64,000 bases of DNA, from assembly GCF_913774285.1 (NCBI RefSeq), contig NZ_CAJYHX010000006.1:124001-188000 (forward strand). Reading direction: 5' to 3'. The notes below the pieces were generated by a model. That model did no database searches and was not told the DNA's origin. It was given only the letters and a program-made list of their open reading frames with translations. Of this stretch, positions 39,135 through 48,195 are shown in pieces (within the stretch, counting starts at the first letter, position 1; the number at the start of each line of letters is the position of its first letter). A program made the position numbers and the translations under genes. This DNA is from an uncultured Sphingomonas sp. Lineage in GTDB: Bacteria > Pseudomonadota > Alphaproteobacteria > Sphingomonadales > Sphingomonadaceae.

Positions 39135-39853
39135 GCGCGCGTCACGCGGGGGACGAACAGATAGCCTTCGTTGCGCACGGTGCGGATGATCTCGTCCGCG
39201 CCCGAGCGCAGCTTGCGGCGCAACCGGCTGACCTGCACGTCGATCGCGCGGTCATAGGCGTCCGAATCCGGGCCGCGCGCGGCGGCGAGCAGCGCCTCGC
39301 GGGTGAGCACCCGGCGCGGGCGTTCGATGAACACGCGCAGCACCGCGAATTCACCGTCGGTAAGGCCGACCAGCACGCCCTCGGGATCGAACAGCTCGTG
39401 GCTGCCGAGGTCGATCCGCCAGCCCTCGAAGGTGTAGACATCCCCCGCCGGCGGCGCGGCGGTGGTGCCGCGCTTGCGCAGCGCCGCGCGCACCGTCGCC
39501 AGGATCTCGCGCGGGCTGCACGGCTTGGGGAGATAATGGCCGGCACCGACTTCGAGCCCGAGGATCCGGTCCTGCTCCTCGCCCAGCGCGCTGAGCAGGA
39601 TCACGTCGGGGCCGTCGGCGGTGGCGATGCGGCGGCAGGCGGAGAGCCCGTCCTCGCCCGGCATCATCACGTCGAGGATCACCACATCGACCGGCATCTT
39701 CTCGAGGATAACGTCCATGTCGCGCGCGCTCGACGCCGTCTCGACGCGGTAGCCGCGCGCGCCGAGGCTGTTGGCGAGGAGCAGGCGGATGTCGCGGTCG
39801 TCGTCCACCACCAGCAGCGTGGCGGGTTCGTCGGACAGGGGATGGGTTGCCAT
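39131..39853 (-). CDS. OmpR-family response regulator
   Basis: This 240-residue regulator has a receiver domain with acidic residues at 17-19, phospho-acceptor D61 in VVILDVMMPGEDG, S89 and K110 in YLPKP. A winged-helix DNA-binding domain follows, with VLTREALLAAARGPD and DRAIDVQVSRLRRKL. The loop before K110 reads GAGHYLPKP where GADDYLPKP is usual. The ATG at 39853 has only a weak ribosome site; a TTG six bases upstream is the alternative. It pairs with the adjoining kinase. Confidence 0.94.
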   Translation of the reverse strand: MATHPLSDEPATLLVVDDDRDIRLLLANSLGARGYRVETASSARDMDVILEKMPVDVVILDVMMPGEDGLSACRRIATADGPDVILLSALGEEQDRILGLEVGAGHYLPKPCSPREILATVRAALRKRGTTAAPPAGDVYTFEGWRIDLGSHELFDPEGVLVGLTDGEFAVLRVFIERPRRVLTREALLAAARGPDSDAYDRAIDVQVSRLRRKLRSGADEIIRTVRNEGYLFVPRVTRA

Positions 39854-39920
39854 ACTCAAACTCGACTCTTGTACAAATGGACCCCAGAGGGCGGCTCTAT
39901 GAACCGATGCGCCAGAAGGT

Positions 39921-41222
39921 TCAACGTTCGCGCACCGGCCGCGCGCCGAAGCTGACTAGGCTCTCCGCCCCATCGGCTGCCAGCGCGGCCACGCCGACGA
40001 AGGTGTCGTCAACGATGATTCCCTTCAGCACGGTTTCGGTCTTGTCACCCGCCACATCGACATGGTTGATCCAGGCGTCGCTGTCGGCGGAGCGCCAGTA
40101 GACACGGTACTTCGCTGCCCCGGCCACGGCCGGCCATTTCACCGTCGTATCGGTGGCGAGCGCCCCGCTGAGGATCACCGGCTCGGGCGCGGCAGGGGCG
40201 CTGGCGAGGCGGCGCAGCGTCGCGACATTGAGCGCGGTGACCTTGGCGAGATAGGGGAAGTCCATCCGGTCGACCGTGTCGCCGTAAACCTTGCCCGCTT
40301 CGGTGCGCAGATCCTGATGCTGCGCGTCGTAATTCTCGACGCCGACCGAGAAGCGCACCGCGGGATAGCCGAGCGTCAGGAAGGGCGAATGATCGCCGCC
40401 GCGGCCGAACCGGTCCGGGCGGCGCACCATCAGCACCTTCAGTCCCGCCTTGTCCGAAGCCGCGACGCCGCGGATCGCCTTGGCGAGCGCGCGACTGGGG
40501 CCGTCATCCTCGCCGCCATCGGCCCGGCGCGCCTTGCCCTCGGCGACGCTTTCGGAGTCGCGGGCGCCTTCGGAGAAGACGCGGACGCGGTCCGCCACGC
40601 GGCGGCCGTCCTGCCCGATCGTGTTGCCGACGATGTCGTTGTTGAGCACCGCCGAGACGGTCCAGCCGCGTTCCTTGGCCGTCTCTGCGAGCAACTGCCC
40701 GCCATAGAGCCCCTGCTCCTCGCCCGAGAGCGCGGCATAGACGATCGTCGCCTTGAACTTGTGCTTTGACAGGATCCGCGCCGATTCCAGCACCAGCGCG
40801 ACGCCCGAGGCATCGTCATTGGCGCCAGGGGCATCGGCGGTCGCGTTCATCACGTCCGTCACGCGGCTATCGATATGGCCCATCACGATCACCACGCGGT
40901 TCGGCTCGCTGCCGCGCTGGATGCCGAGCACGTCGACGATCCGTACGCCGTTGGGCGCCCGCGGGCCCTTGAACTCCCGCGCGACCTCGCTGGTCTCGAT
41001 ACAGCCGCCGCACGCCGCCCCGATCTTCGTGAGTTCGCCGCCGAACCAGCGCCGCGCCGCGCCGATGCCGCGCGTGGGGTTTTCCGCGTCGGACAGCGTG
41101 TGGCGCGTGCCGAAGCTGACCAGCTTCTCGACGCTGGCCTTCAGCCGCTGAGGATCTGGGCGATCCTGCGCGGCGGCAGGCGTGGCGAGCAGGGCGAGCG
41201 GCAAAAGAGCGAGGATGCGCAT
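39921..41222 (-). CDS. secreted M28 family metallopeptidase
   Basis: M28 enzymes are dizinc aminopeptidases. The 433-residue precursor has a signal peptide (MRILALLPLALLATPAAAQ). The catalytic domain holds zinc-ligand blocks MGHIDSRV, PGANDDASGVALVLE, ALSGEEQGLYGG (catalytic and metal Glu), LNNDIVGN and a late His (HQDLRTE). The last 85 residues look like a fibronectin III-type fold (VKWPAVAGAAKYRVYWR). The product is periplasmic or secreted. It stands alone on the minus strand between the regulator and stress-protein genes. Confidence 0.93.
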   Translation of the reverse strand: MRILALLPLALLATPAAAQDRPDPQRLKASVEKLVSFGTRHTLSDAENPTRGIGAARRWFGGELTKIGAACGGCIETSEVAREFKGPRAPNGVRIVDVLGIQRGSEPNRVVIVMGHIDSRVTDVMNATADAPGANDDASGVALVLESARILSKHKFKATIVYAALSGEEQGLYGGQLLAETAKERGWTVSAVLNNDIVGNTIGQDGRRVADRVRVFSEGARDSESVAEGKARRADGGEDDGPSRALAKAIRGVAASDKAGLKVLMVRRPDRFGRGGDHSPFLTLGYPAVRFSVGVENYDAQHQDLRTEAGKVYGDTVDRMDFPYLAKVTALNVATLRRLASAPAAPEPVILSGALATDTTVKWPAVAGAAKYRVYWRSADSDAWINHVDVAGDKTETVLKGIIVDDTFVGVAALAADGAESLVSFGARPVRER

Positions 41223-41262
41223 CGGCTTATGCTGACGTGCCCGGCCGCGCCGGTCAATCGAC

Positions 41263-41718
41263 TCAGCTCAGTCGATCGATCGCATCCATGTCGAGCGAGC
41301 CTGGGATGATCATCACCGGCACGGTGAGCTTGCCCGAATCCGCGCCGGTGAAGTGTGCGACCAGCTTGCCCGGGGGCCCGCTCGGCGCGGCGCCCAGCAC
41401 CAAAGCGGCGATATCGCCATTGGCGGCCAGCATCTCGCGCACCACCTTCGGCCCGTCGCCCTCGCGCACCGTGATCGACGGCGTCAGGCCGGATTCGCTG
41501 AACAGCGTGCCCGCCGCGCGCATCACCAGCGCCTCGGCGCGCTCGCGCGCTTCTTCCTCGATCGTCGCCATCACGCCGCCCCACTGGACGAACTCGGCAG
41601 GCGGGATCAGTGCCAGGATTTCGACATTGCCGCCGGTCTTGCTGGCGCGCCGCGCGGCGAAGCGCAGCGCGATCTCGGCCTCGGGCGAATCGTCGATCAC
41701 CACCAGATAGGTGCGCAT
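41263..41718 (-). CDS. universal stress protein
   Basis: This 151-residue UspA-fold protein begins with MRTYLVVIDDSPEAEIALRF and ends with VLGAAPSGPPGKLVAHFTGA followed by TVPVMIIPG. The region is in the place of the ATP-binding G-rich motif. A helical middle section (ATIEEEARERAEALVMRA) is typical. AAGGAAGG before the ATG fixes the start. It is divergent from pdhC with 129 bases between the starts. Confidence 0.92.
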   Translation of the reverse strand: MRTYLVVIDDSPEAEIALRFAARRASKTGGNVEILALIPPAEFVQWGGVMATIEEEARERAEALVMRAAGTLFSESGLTPSITVREGDGPKVVREMLAANGDIAALVLGAAPSGPPGKLVAHFTGADSGKLTVPVMIIPGSLDMDAIDRLS

Positions 41719-41847
41719 GGGCCCTTCCTTGCAATCCGCCTTTACGTGGACCGGCGCGGGCCGCAGCGCAAGAGCGGGGCTTGACCCTAGGGACTGCGGC
41801 GGCAAAGGAGGGGCCAGCCACCCCCAGGACCAACGACGGGAACCTTC

Positions 41848-43149
41848 ATGGGAATCGAAATCAAGATGCCGGCACTTTCTCCCACCATGGAGGAGGGCAC
41901 GCTTGCCAAGTGGCTCGTCAAGGAAGGCGACACGGTGAAATCCGGCGACCTGCTTGCCGAGATCGAAACCGACAAGGCGACGATGGAATTCGAAGCGGTC
42001 GACGAAGGCGTGATCGGGAAGATCCTGGTCGCCGAAGGGACCGATAACGTAAAGGTCGGTACCGTGATCGCGGTGATCGCCGGCGAAGGCGAGGACGTGT
42101 CGTCCGCCACCGCCGCCCCTGCCCCGAGCCCGACCCCCGCGCCCGCTCCCGCACCGGCCGCCAGCGCGCCCGCGCCGACTCCGGCCCCTGCCCCGGCGGC
42201 ACAGCCTGCCGCTGCCTCGGGGTCGCGCGTCAAGGCGAGCCCGCTGGCCCGCCGCATCGCCGCCGACAAGGGCGTCGACCTCGCCGGCGTGACCGGCTCG
42301 GGCCCGAACGGCCGCATCGTCAAGGCCGACGTCGAGGGCGCCAAGCCCGGCGTCGCCCCGGCTGCCGCACCGGCCGCTGCTGCGCCGGCCGCGAGCGCCG
42401 CTCCGGCTGCCGCACCTGCCGCGAGCACCGAGACCAAGGCGGTGTGGTTCGACGACTCGATCCCGCACGAGGAAGAGAAGCTCTCGAACATCCGCAAGAC
42501 GATCGCGCGTCGCCTCACCGAGTCGAAGCAGACCGTCCCGCACATCTATCTCACGGTCGACATCCGCCTCGATGCGCTGCTCAAGCTGCGCAGTGAGCTC
42601 AACAAGGCGCTCGAGGCGCGCGGCGTGAAGCTGTCGGTCAACGATCTGCTGATCAAGGCGCTGGGTGTCGCGCTGGCGCGTACGCCCAAGTGCAACGTCA
42701 CCTTCACCGGCGACAAGCTGATCAAGTACAGCCGCGCCGACGTGTCGGTCGCGGTGTCGACCCCGACCGGCCTGATCACCCCGATCGTCAAGGATGCGGC
42801 GAACAAGAGCGTCTCGGCGATCGCGACCGAGATGAAGGACCTCGCCGCCCGCGCCCGCGAGGGCAAGCTGCAGCCGCAGGAATATCAGGGCGGCACTGCC
42901 AGCCTGTCCAACATGGGCATGTACGGCATCAAGCAGTTCGAAGCGGTGATCAATCCGCCGCAGGGCATGATCATGGCGATCGGCGCGGGCGAGAAGCGCC
43001 CGTACATCGTCGACGACGCGCTCGGCGTGGCGACGGTGATGAGCGCCACCGGCAGCTTCGACCATCGCGCCATCGACGGTGCCGACGGGGCCGAGATGAT
43101 GAAGGTCTTCAAGGAACTCGTCGAAGCCCCGATGGGCATGATCGCCTGA
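41848..43149 (+). CDS. pdhC: pyruvate dehydrogenase complex E2, dihydrolipoyllysine acetyltransferase
   Basis: E2 is the core of the pyruvate dehydrogenase complex and passes acetyl groups from E1 to CoA. The 433-residue protein has one lipoyl domain with lysine 43 in ETDKATMEF, a long Ala/Pro linker at about 82-130, the E1/E3-binding domain ([19 protein letters not shown]), a second linker, and a catalytic domain ending in [15 protein letters not shown] with the catalytic His and Asp. E1 genes are not in the window. The E3 gene lpdA lies 730 bases downstream, after two short genes. Confidence 0.97.
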   Translation: MGIEIKMPALSPTMEEGTLAKWLVKEGDTVKSGDLLAEIETDKATMEFEAVDEGVIGKILVAEGTDNVKVGTVIAVIAGEGEDVSSATAAPAPSPTPAPAPAPAASAPAPTPAPAPAAQPAAASGSRVKASPLARRIAADKGVDLAGVTGSGPNGRIVKADVEGAKPGVAPAAAPAAAAPAASAAPAAAPAASTETKAVWFDDSIPHEEEKLSNIRKTIARRLTESKQTVPHIYLTVDIRLDALLKLRSELNKALEARGVKLSVNDLLIKALGVALARTPKCNVTFTGDKLIKYSRADVSVAVSTPTGLITPIVKDAANKSVSAIATEMKDLAARAREGKLQPQEYQGGTASLSNMGMYGIKQFEAVINPPQGMIMAIGAGEKRPYIVDDALGVATVMSATGSFDHRAIDGADGAEMMKVFKELVEAPMGMIA

Positions 43150-43165
43150 TCGGAGGAGCCGGGCG

Positions 43166-43390
43166 GTGCGCGTATTGATCGAAGTCATCCATATCGTGGT
43201 CGGCCTGATCGCGGCGTGGATCATCGCGTCGCTCGCCGCCTGGTCCTACCGCCGCGCCACCCACGACATCTGGCTGGTCGCCTATGTCGCGATGGTGGCG
43301 GTGGTGGCGATGGGCATCGGCCCGCTGCGGCGAGCCTATGCCGAAGACCGCGCCCGCTTGCACGGCAACCAGGAGGCTCGCGATGATTGA
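43166..43390 (+). CDS. small membrane protein between pdhC and a thioesterase
   Basis: This 74-residue protein starts with GTG, preceded by GGAGGAG at seven bases. It has two hydrophobic helices at about 5-27 and 36-52 and a charged C-terminus (RAYAEDRARLHGNQEARDD). No family is recognised. The spacing (16 bases after pdhC and an eight-base overlap with the thioesterase gene) puts it in the pdhC operon. Confidence 0.78.
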   Translation: MRVLIEVIHIVVGLIAAWIIASLAAWSYRRATHDIWLVAYVAMVAVVAMGIGPLRRAYAEDRARLHGNQEARDD

Positions 43391-43778
43391 TCAACAGGGC
43401 GGCCCGCCCGATCGCCAGCCCGCGATCCGGGTGACGACGATGCCGGCGGACACCAATCCCTATGGAGACATCTTCGGCGGCTGGCTGATGAGCCAGATGG
43501 ACATGGCGGCGGGGCTGTTCGCCTCGCGCTATTCGCGCGGCCGGGCGGTCACGGTGGCGGTGGAGGGGATGAAGTTCCACTCCCCCGTCGCGGTGGGCGA
43601 CGAGGTGTCGGTCTATGCCGAGCTGGTCAAGGTCGGCCGCACCTCGATGACCATCGAGGTCCAGGCCTGGCGCCGCGGCCGGCATGTCGAGGAAAGCTGC
43701 CTCGTCACCCAGGCGCAGTTCGTGTTCGTTGCGGTCGACGAGAACAAGCGTCCGCGGCCGGTGGACCAGATCGCGTAA
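43383..43778 (+). CDS. acyl-CoA thioesterase, YciA/hotdog family
   Basis: This 131-residue hotdog protein hydrolyses acyl-CoA. The N-terminal motif NPYGDIFGGWLMSQMD is the catalytic Asp/Gly-rich segment of YciA-like thioesterases. VEGMKFHSPVAVGDEVSVYA and CLVTQAQFVFVAVDENKRPR complete the fold. AGGAGG six bases before the ATG sets the start. Its place between pdhC and lpdA suggests co-expression with acetyl-CoA production. Confidence 0.92.
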   Translation: MIDQQGGPPDRQPAIRVTTMPADTNPYGDIFGGWLMSQMDMAAGLFASRYSRGRAVTVAVEGMKFHSPVAVGDEVSVYAELVKVGRTSMTIEVQAWRRGRHVEESCLVTQAQFVFVAVDENKRPRPVDQIA

Positions 43779-43879
43779 CGCCCGTGCGGAACTACGGCGT
43801 GCGATGCAATTCGCCGGCTCCGCACTATTTCTCCCCAGCCCTCCCCTGAAAGCGGGAAGGGAGCAGAAGGAAGCACACC

Positions 43880-45277
43880 TTGGCTGAATCCTACGACGTC
43901 ATCGTTCTCGGCTCGGGCCCCGGCGGCTATGTCGCGGCGATCCGGGCGGCCCAGCTGGGCCTGAAGACCGCCATTGTCGAGCGCGAGCTGCTCGGCGGCA
44001 TCTGCCTCAACTGGGGCTGCATCCCCACCAAGGCACTGCTGCGCTCGGCGGAAATCTTCCACTATATGCAGCACGCCAAGGATTACGGCCTGATCGCCAA
44101 CCAGATCAGCGCCGATCTGGACGCGGTGGTGAAGCGCTCGCGCGGCGTCGCCAAGCAGCTCAATCAGGGCGTCACGCACCTGATGAAGAAGAACAAGATC
44201 GCGGTGCACATGGGCACCGGCGTGCTGACCGCGAAGGGCAAGCTGACCGTCACCGCCGCGGACGGCAAGAAGACCGACCTCGAAGCGAAGAACATCATCG
44301 TCGCGACCGGCGCCCGCGCCCGCGACCTGCCCTTCGCCAAGGCCGACGGCAAGCGCATCTGGACTTATCGCCACGCAATGACGCCTGCTGAGATGCCGAC
44401 CAAGCTGCTGGTCATCGGCTCGGGCGCGATCGGCGTGGAGTTCGCCAGCTTCTACAACGACATGGGCGCGAACGTGACCATCGTTGAGATGCTCGATCGG
44501 ATCGTGCCGGTGGAGGACAAGGACATCTCCGCGCACCTGGAAAAGGCGTTCAAGAAGCAGGGGATGACCATCCTCACCCAGACCGGCGTCGAGAAGCTCG
44601 ACGTGACGGCGAGCGGCGTGAAGGCGTCGATCAAGGGCAAGGACGGCAAGGTCACCGTCGAGGAATTCAGCCACGTCATCGTCGCGATCGGCATCGTGCC
44701 GAACACCGAGAATATCGGGCTGGAGACGCTGGGCGTGAAAACCGAGCGCGGACATATCGTCACCGACGCCGCCTGCCGCACCAATGTCGAGGGCCTTTGG
44801 GCGATCGGCGACGTCACCGCGCCGCCGTGGCTCGCGCACAAGGCCAGCCATGAGGGCGTGATCGCGGTGGAAGCGATCAACGGCGGCCACCCGCACGCGA
44901 TGGACGTCCGCAACATCCCGGGCTGCACCTATTGCCACCCGCAGATCGCCAGCGTCGGCCTCACCGAAGCCAAGGCCAAGGAAGCCGGCTATGAGGTGAA
45001 GGTCGGCAACTTCCCGTTCATCGGCAACGGCAAGGCGATCGCGCTGGGCGAGCCCGAGGGCTTCGTGAAGACGGTGTTCGACGCCAAGACCGGCGAGCTG
45101 CTCGGCGCGCACATGATCGGCGCGGAAGTGACCGAGATGATCCAAGGCTATACGATCGGCAAGACCGGCGAGCTGACCGAGGCCGAGCTGATGGAAACGG
45201 TGTTCCCGCACCCGACGATCAGCGAAGCGATGCACGAGTCGGTGCTCGGCGCCTACGGCCGCGCGCTGCACATCTGA
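43880..45277 (+). CDS. lpdA: dihydrolipoyl dehydrogenase (E3)
   Basis: E3 reoxidises dihydrolipoamide using FAD and NAD+. The 465-residue protein has the FAD loop VIVLGSGPGGYVAA, the redox pair C42/C47 in GGICLNWGCIPT, the NAD loop LVIGSGAIGVEFA, EGLWAIGDVTA, and the C-terminal His/Glu pair in FPHPTISEAMHES. The start is a TTG at 43880 with GGAAG six bases upstream; no ATG fits. It ends in a strong hairpin shared with the convergent lectin gene. Confidence 0.97.
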   Translation: MAESYDVIVLGSGPGGYVAAIRAAQLGLKTAIVERELLGGICLNWGCIPTKALLRSAEIFHYMQHAKDYGLIANQISADLDAVVKRSRGVAKQLNQGVTHLMKKNKIAVHMGTGVLTAKGKLTVTAADGKKTDLEAKNIIVATGARARDLPFAKADGKRIWTYRHAMTPAEMPTKLLVIGSGAIGVEFASFYNDMGANVTIVEMLDRIVPVEDKDISAHLEKAFKKQGMTILTQTGVEKLDVTASGVKASIKGKDGKVTVEEFSHVIVAIGIVPNTENIGLETLGVKTERGHIVTDAACRTNVEGLWAIGDVTAPPWLAHKASHEGVIAVEAINGGHPHAMDVRNIPGCTYCHPQIASVGLTEAKAKEAGYEVKVGNFPFIGNGKAIALGEPEGFVKTVFDAKTGELLGAHMIGAEVTEMIQGYTIGKTGELTEAELMETVFPHPTISEAMHESVLGAYGRALHI

Positions 45278-45325
45278 TCGGGCGGCGGCGGCGCAACCCG
45301 CGCTGCCCGCCCCATGAACGAGAAA

Positions 45326-45353
45326 CTCCGGCCCGGGGAAACCCGGGCCGGAG
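45326..45353. terminator. bidirectional terminator hairpin between lpdA and lectin gene
   Basis: CTCCGGCCCGGG and CCCGGGCCGGAG form a perfect 12-bp stem with a GAAA loop. Short T runs follow on each strand (CCGTTTC on plus, TTTCTCG on minus). It lies 48 bases after lpdA and 90 bases after the lectin gene. Confidence 0.85.
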
Positions 45354-45443
45354 CCGTTTCAGGCCGCGCCGTCGCGCCGCCCTGCCGGCCTCGATGGGGG
45401 GATCACATCGAGGCAAGCCCGACATCGCAGCGGGGCGTCGCCC

Positions 45444-46265
45444 TCAGGCCTCGGCGAGCGCCTGCTGCGACGCGCGCTCGAGTTCCAGCCCGATCGGGCC
45501 CTCGCCCTGATAGGTCATGGTGCCGTCGATCTCGACGCCGTTGCCCTTGGCGTTGATCGCCACCACGCCCTGGTTGGTGCGGCAGCCCAGCACCCAGGTG
45601 CCCCCCGGATGCCAGGGCTGGTCGTTGCCGCCCCACTGGTTCACCACGCTATAGGTGTTGGCCATGATCAGCGTGCCGCGAAAGCCGATCGGGCCCTCGC
45701 CCTTGTAGGTGATCGTGCCCGCCAGCGTCTTGCCGGCATCGCCGCTGGAGACGTCGATCGCAACGACCGCCTGCTGCGGCCGGCAGCCGAGCACCCACAG
45801 GCCGCCTGGGTGCCAGGGCGCGTGATCGCCGCCCCACTGATTCTGCGCGTCATAGGCCACGCCGTCGGACACGGCAGCCTTGACGCCGATGTCGCCCTCG
45901 CCCTGGTAGCGCATCGTGCCGGTGAGCGTTTGTCCCTGGTCGTTCGAATGAAGATCGAAAGCGACCGCGTTCTGGCCATTGCGCGCGCCGAGCAGGAACA
46001 GCCCGGCATCGTGCCAGGGCGCGTTCGGGCCGCCCCACTGGTTCTCGACGCGATAGGTGTTGGTAGTCACAAGGGTCGCGCGCATGCCGATCGGCCCCTC
46101 GCCCTGATAGGTCATCGTGCCGGAGAAGCTGTGTCCGCCATCCCCCGACTGGATCTTCAGCGCGATCGGGCGCTGGTCGGCGCGGTTGCCGATATTGAAG
46201 ATGCCGCCTTCGTGCCAAGGCGCACCGCTGCCGCCCCACTGATTCTGAATCGCAAATACCGTCAT
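45444..46265 (-). CDS. OAA-family agglutinin (lectin) with four tandem repeats
   Basis: The 273-residue protein is four tandem repeats of about 66-68 residues (1-68, 69-134, 135-202, 203-273). Each opens with NQWGG..xPW and ends in TYxGEGPIG or a close variant. This matches the Oscillatoria agardhii agglutinin family, whose repeats pair into beta-barrels that bind high-mannose glycans; the Myxococcus hemagglutinin also has four. The tryptophans and the Glu of GEG used for sugar binding are kept in every repeat. There is no signal peptide. ATG 46265 has AGGAGAGGG upstream. The target is unknown. Confidence 0.92.
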   Translation of the reverse strand: MTVFAIQNQWGGSGAPWHEGGIFNIGNRADQRPIALKIQSGDGGHSFSGTMTYQGEGPIGMRATLVTTNTYRVENQWGGPNAPWHDAGLFLLGARNGQNAVAFDLHSNDQGQTLTGTMRYQGEGDIGVKAAVSDGVAYDAQNQWGGDHAPWHPGGLWVLGCRPQQAVVAIDVSSGDAGKTLAGTITYKGEGPIGFRGTLIMANTYSVVNQWGGNDQPWHPGGTWVLGCRTNQGVVAINAKGNGVEIDGTMTYQGEGPIGLELERASQQALAEA

Positions 46266-46325
46266 TGTCCCTCTCCTGCCAGACCATGCATTCTGCCGCC
46301 ACCCGACATGTGCGAGGAGCCCGAA

Positions 46326-46342
46326 TGCAAACGACTGCAAAC
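46326..46342 (-). promoter_or_regulatory. direct repeat TGCAAAC before the lectin gene
   Basis: Two TGCAAAC copies start ten bases apart at 46326 and 46336, 61-77 bases before the lectin ATG, within a 375-base spacer (46266-46640) of clearly lower GC than neighbouring genes. One-turn spacing is typical of a factor binding one DNA face. The rest of the spacer contains TTAATTTTACGC and similar AT-rich patches likely to hold divergent promoters; no gene or RNA was recognised. Confidence 0.4.
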
Positions 46343-46640
46343 AGACCGGCGCCTAAGGCCAACTCTGCTTCCAACGGTTGTTTTATCGTTGTTTTGCCAC
46401 CCCGCGACAGCAACGACTCGCTAACGCATCTTAATTTTACGCTACTTGCACTGGTTCGCAATACGCACTTCGCGCACTTGGCATGTTACAAAACCATCTG
46501 CCGAGATACTCTACGCAATTTTACACCGCTGCTCAGCCGACGAACCGCCTTTCCTGCGCGAGGGCGTGCGCTGGCGTCGCACGCGGTTCCCTCCTAGAGT
46601 CGCACGGCACTTCGCCCTTGTCCGCCAGGAAAGCCGCTCG

Positions 46641-48128
46641 ATGACCATGTACCGCTCGCGTTCCCAGGGCTTTGGCGGGTCGCCGCGTGGCCGGGGCGCG
46701 CGCGCGTTGCAGCGCAGGCCGGTCGGCACCCGGCGCAAGGCGCTGTCGGCGCTGATCGTCGCCGTCCTGCTCGCCGGGATCACCCTCGCCTTCTTCTGGC
46801 CGGGCGTCGCCAGCTATGACAGCGTCGTCCAATATCAGCAGGTGCTGCGCGGCCAGTATGACGACTGGCACCCGCCGGCCATGGCGCGGCTGTGGGCGGT
46901 GTTCCATGGCCTGGGCTGGCGTGGACAGGCGCCGATGTTCGCGCTGCAACTGCTGCTCTACTGGGGCGGCCTGGCGCTGTTCGCGGGCGCGCTCGCCCGC
47001 CGGGGACAGGCCATCGCGGCGCTGGCCGTGCTGCTGCTTGGGATCTGGCCGCCGATGCTCGGCTGGCAGGTCGCGGTGCTCAAGGACGGGCAGATGGCGG
47101 GCGCGATCCTCGCCGCGGTGGGTCTGGCGAGCTGGTGGCGGCTGGACGACCGGGGGCTGCCGCTCTGGGCGGCAGCGCTGGTGCTGGTGCTGCTCGGCTA
47201 TGCCACGCTGGTGCGGTTCAACGCCGCCTTCGCCACCGTGCCGCTCGCCTTCGGGCTGCTCGGCGGCTGGCGCTGGGACCGGCCGCGCTTCCAGCTGGCG
47301 CTGGTGGTGGCGACGACCGCCGCGGTGATCGCCGTGCTGACGCCGATCAACCAGCGGCTGCTGCACGCCGCGCCGAGCGGGGTCGAGCGCTCGCTGCCGC
47401 TGTTCGATCTCGCCGGCATCGCCCACCATGCGGGACCGCAGGCAGTGCCGCAGGTACCCGCCCGGCTTTGGCGCCGTGCCGAGGCCAAGGGCTGCCTCAC
47501 CCCGATCCTGTGGGACCCACTCGGCGACGACAAGGCCTGCGGCTATATCGTCGATACGCTCCAGCGTGCCGCGCCCGGCAGCAAGCTGCGGAGCGCCTGG
47601 GTCGAGGCCATCGCCACCCATCCGCTCGCCTATGCCGAGCACCGGATCGCGCACTGGAACAGCGAGATGCGGCTGTGGATGCCCACCACCATGCCGGGCA
47701 CCGGGCCGCTGGCGCGCTCCGAGCCCAACACGATCGGGCTCGGCTCGCCCGACAAGCGGATCAACGGCTTCCAGAAGCTCGGCTATACGCTGGCGAGCAG
47801 CGCGGCGGGCGCGCCGATCCTGTGGTTCGCGGTCGCGTTCGGCGTGCTGTTCTGCAGTTGGCCCGCGCGCGACGGCGCGGGGGGCGTCGCGGTGACGCTG
47901 GCGCTCTCGGCAATCCTCACCGAGCTAGCATTCGGCGTGGTCGGGGTGGCCTCTGACTATCGTTACCATGTCTGGGGCATGCTTGCCGCCGGGCTGGCGC
48001 TGCTCGCCGCCAGCGGCACCCGGCCGTCGCCGCAGCGCGTGCTGGTTGCGGTACTGGGGGTTGTCGTGGTCGCCGCGGTGGTGATCGTCGCGCGCTGGAC
48101 CCTGCCGCCGGCGTTGCCGCCGCTCTGA
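46641..48128 (+). CDS. polytopic membrane protein, GT-C-like
   Basis: This 495-residue protein has a basic N-terminus (about 1-35), then about ten membrane helices. After the first helix comes SYDSVVQYQQVLRGQYDDWH, then PPAMARLW: an acidic DS...DWHPP loop of the kind carrying catalytic Asp in GT-C mannosyl- or arabinosyltransferases. A large non-membrane loop lies at about 260-360. AGGAAAG seven bases before ATG 46641 decides the start. No exact family is recognised. It is transcribed towards the arabinose locus but is separated by the abfA promoter motif. Confidence 0.78.
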   Translation: MTMYRSRSQGFGGSPRGRGARALQRRPVGTRRKALSALIVAVLLAGITLAFFWPGVASYDSVVQYQQVLRGQYDDWHPPAMARLWAVFHGLGWRGQAPMFALQLLLYWGGLALFAGALARRGQAIAALAVLLLGIWPPMLGWQVAVLKDGQMAGAILAAVGLASWWRLDDRGLPLWAAALVLVLLGYATLVRFNAAFATVPLAFGLLGGWRWDRPRFQLALVVATTAAVIAVLTPINQRLLHAAPSGVERSLPLFDLAGIAHHAGPQAVPQVPARLWRRAEAKGCLTPILWDPLGDDKACGYIVDTLQRAAPGSKLRSAWVEAIATHPLAYAEHRIAHWNSEMRLWMPTTMPGTGPLARSEPNTIGLGSPDKRINGFQKLGYTLASSAAGAPILWFAVAFGVLFCSWPARDGAGGVAVTLALSAILTELAFGVVGVASDYRYHVWGMLAAGLALLAASGTRPSPQRVLVAVLGVVVVAAVVIVARWTLPPALPPL

Positions 48129-48140
48129 ACGCGGCCTCTT

Positions 48141-48151
48141 TAGTCGGAGTA
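48141..48151. promoter_or_regulatory. candidate GntR operator before the GH51 gene
   Basis: TAGTCGGAGTA lies 45 bases before the abfA start. The same 11 bases occur at 53317-53327 and a close inverse at 50947-50957, always before genes of the pentose locus. Confidence 0.55.
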
Positions 48152-48195
48152 GAATCCGTGGCATGGCTGCCCTGAGAAAAGATCAGGGAGGATCC

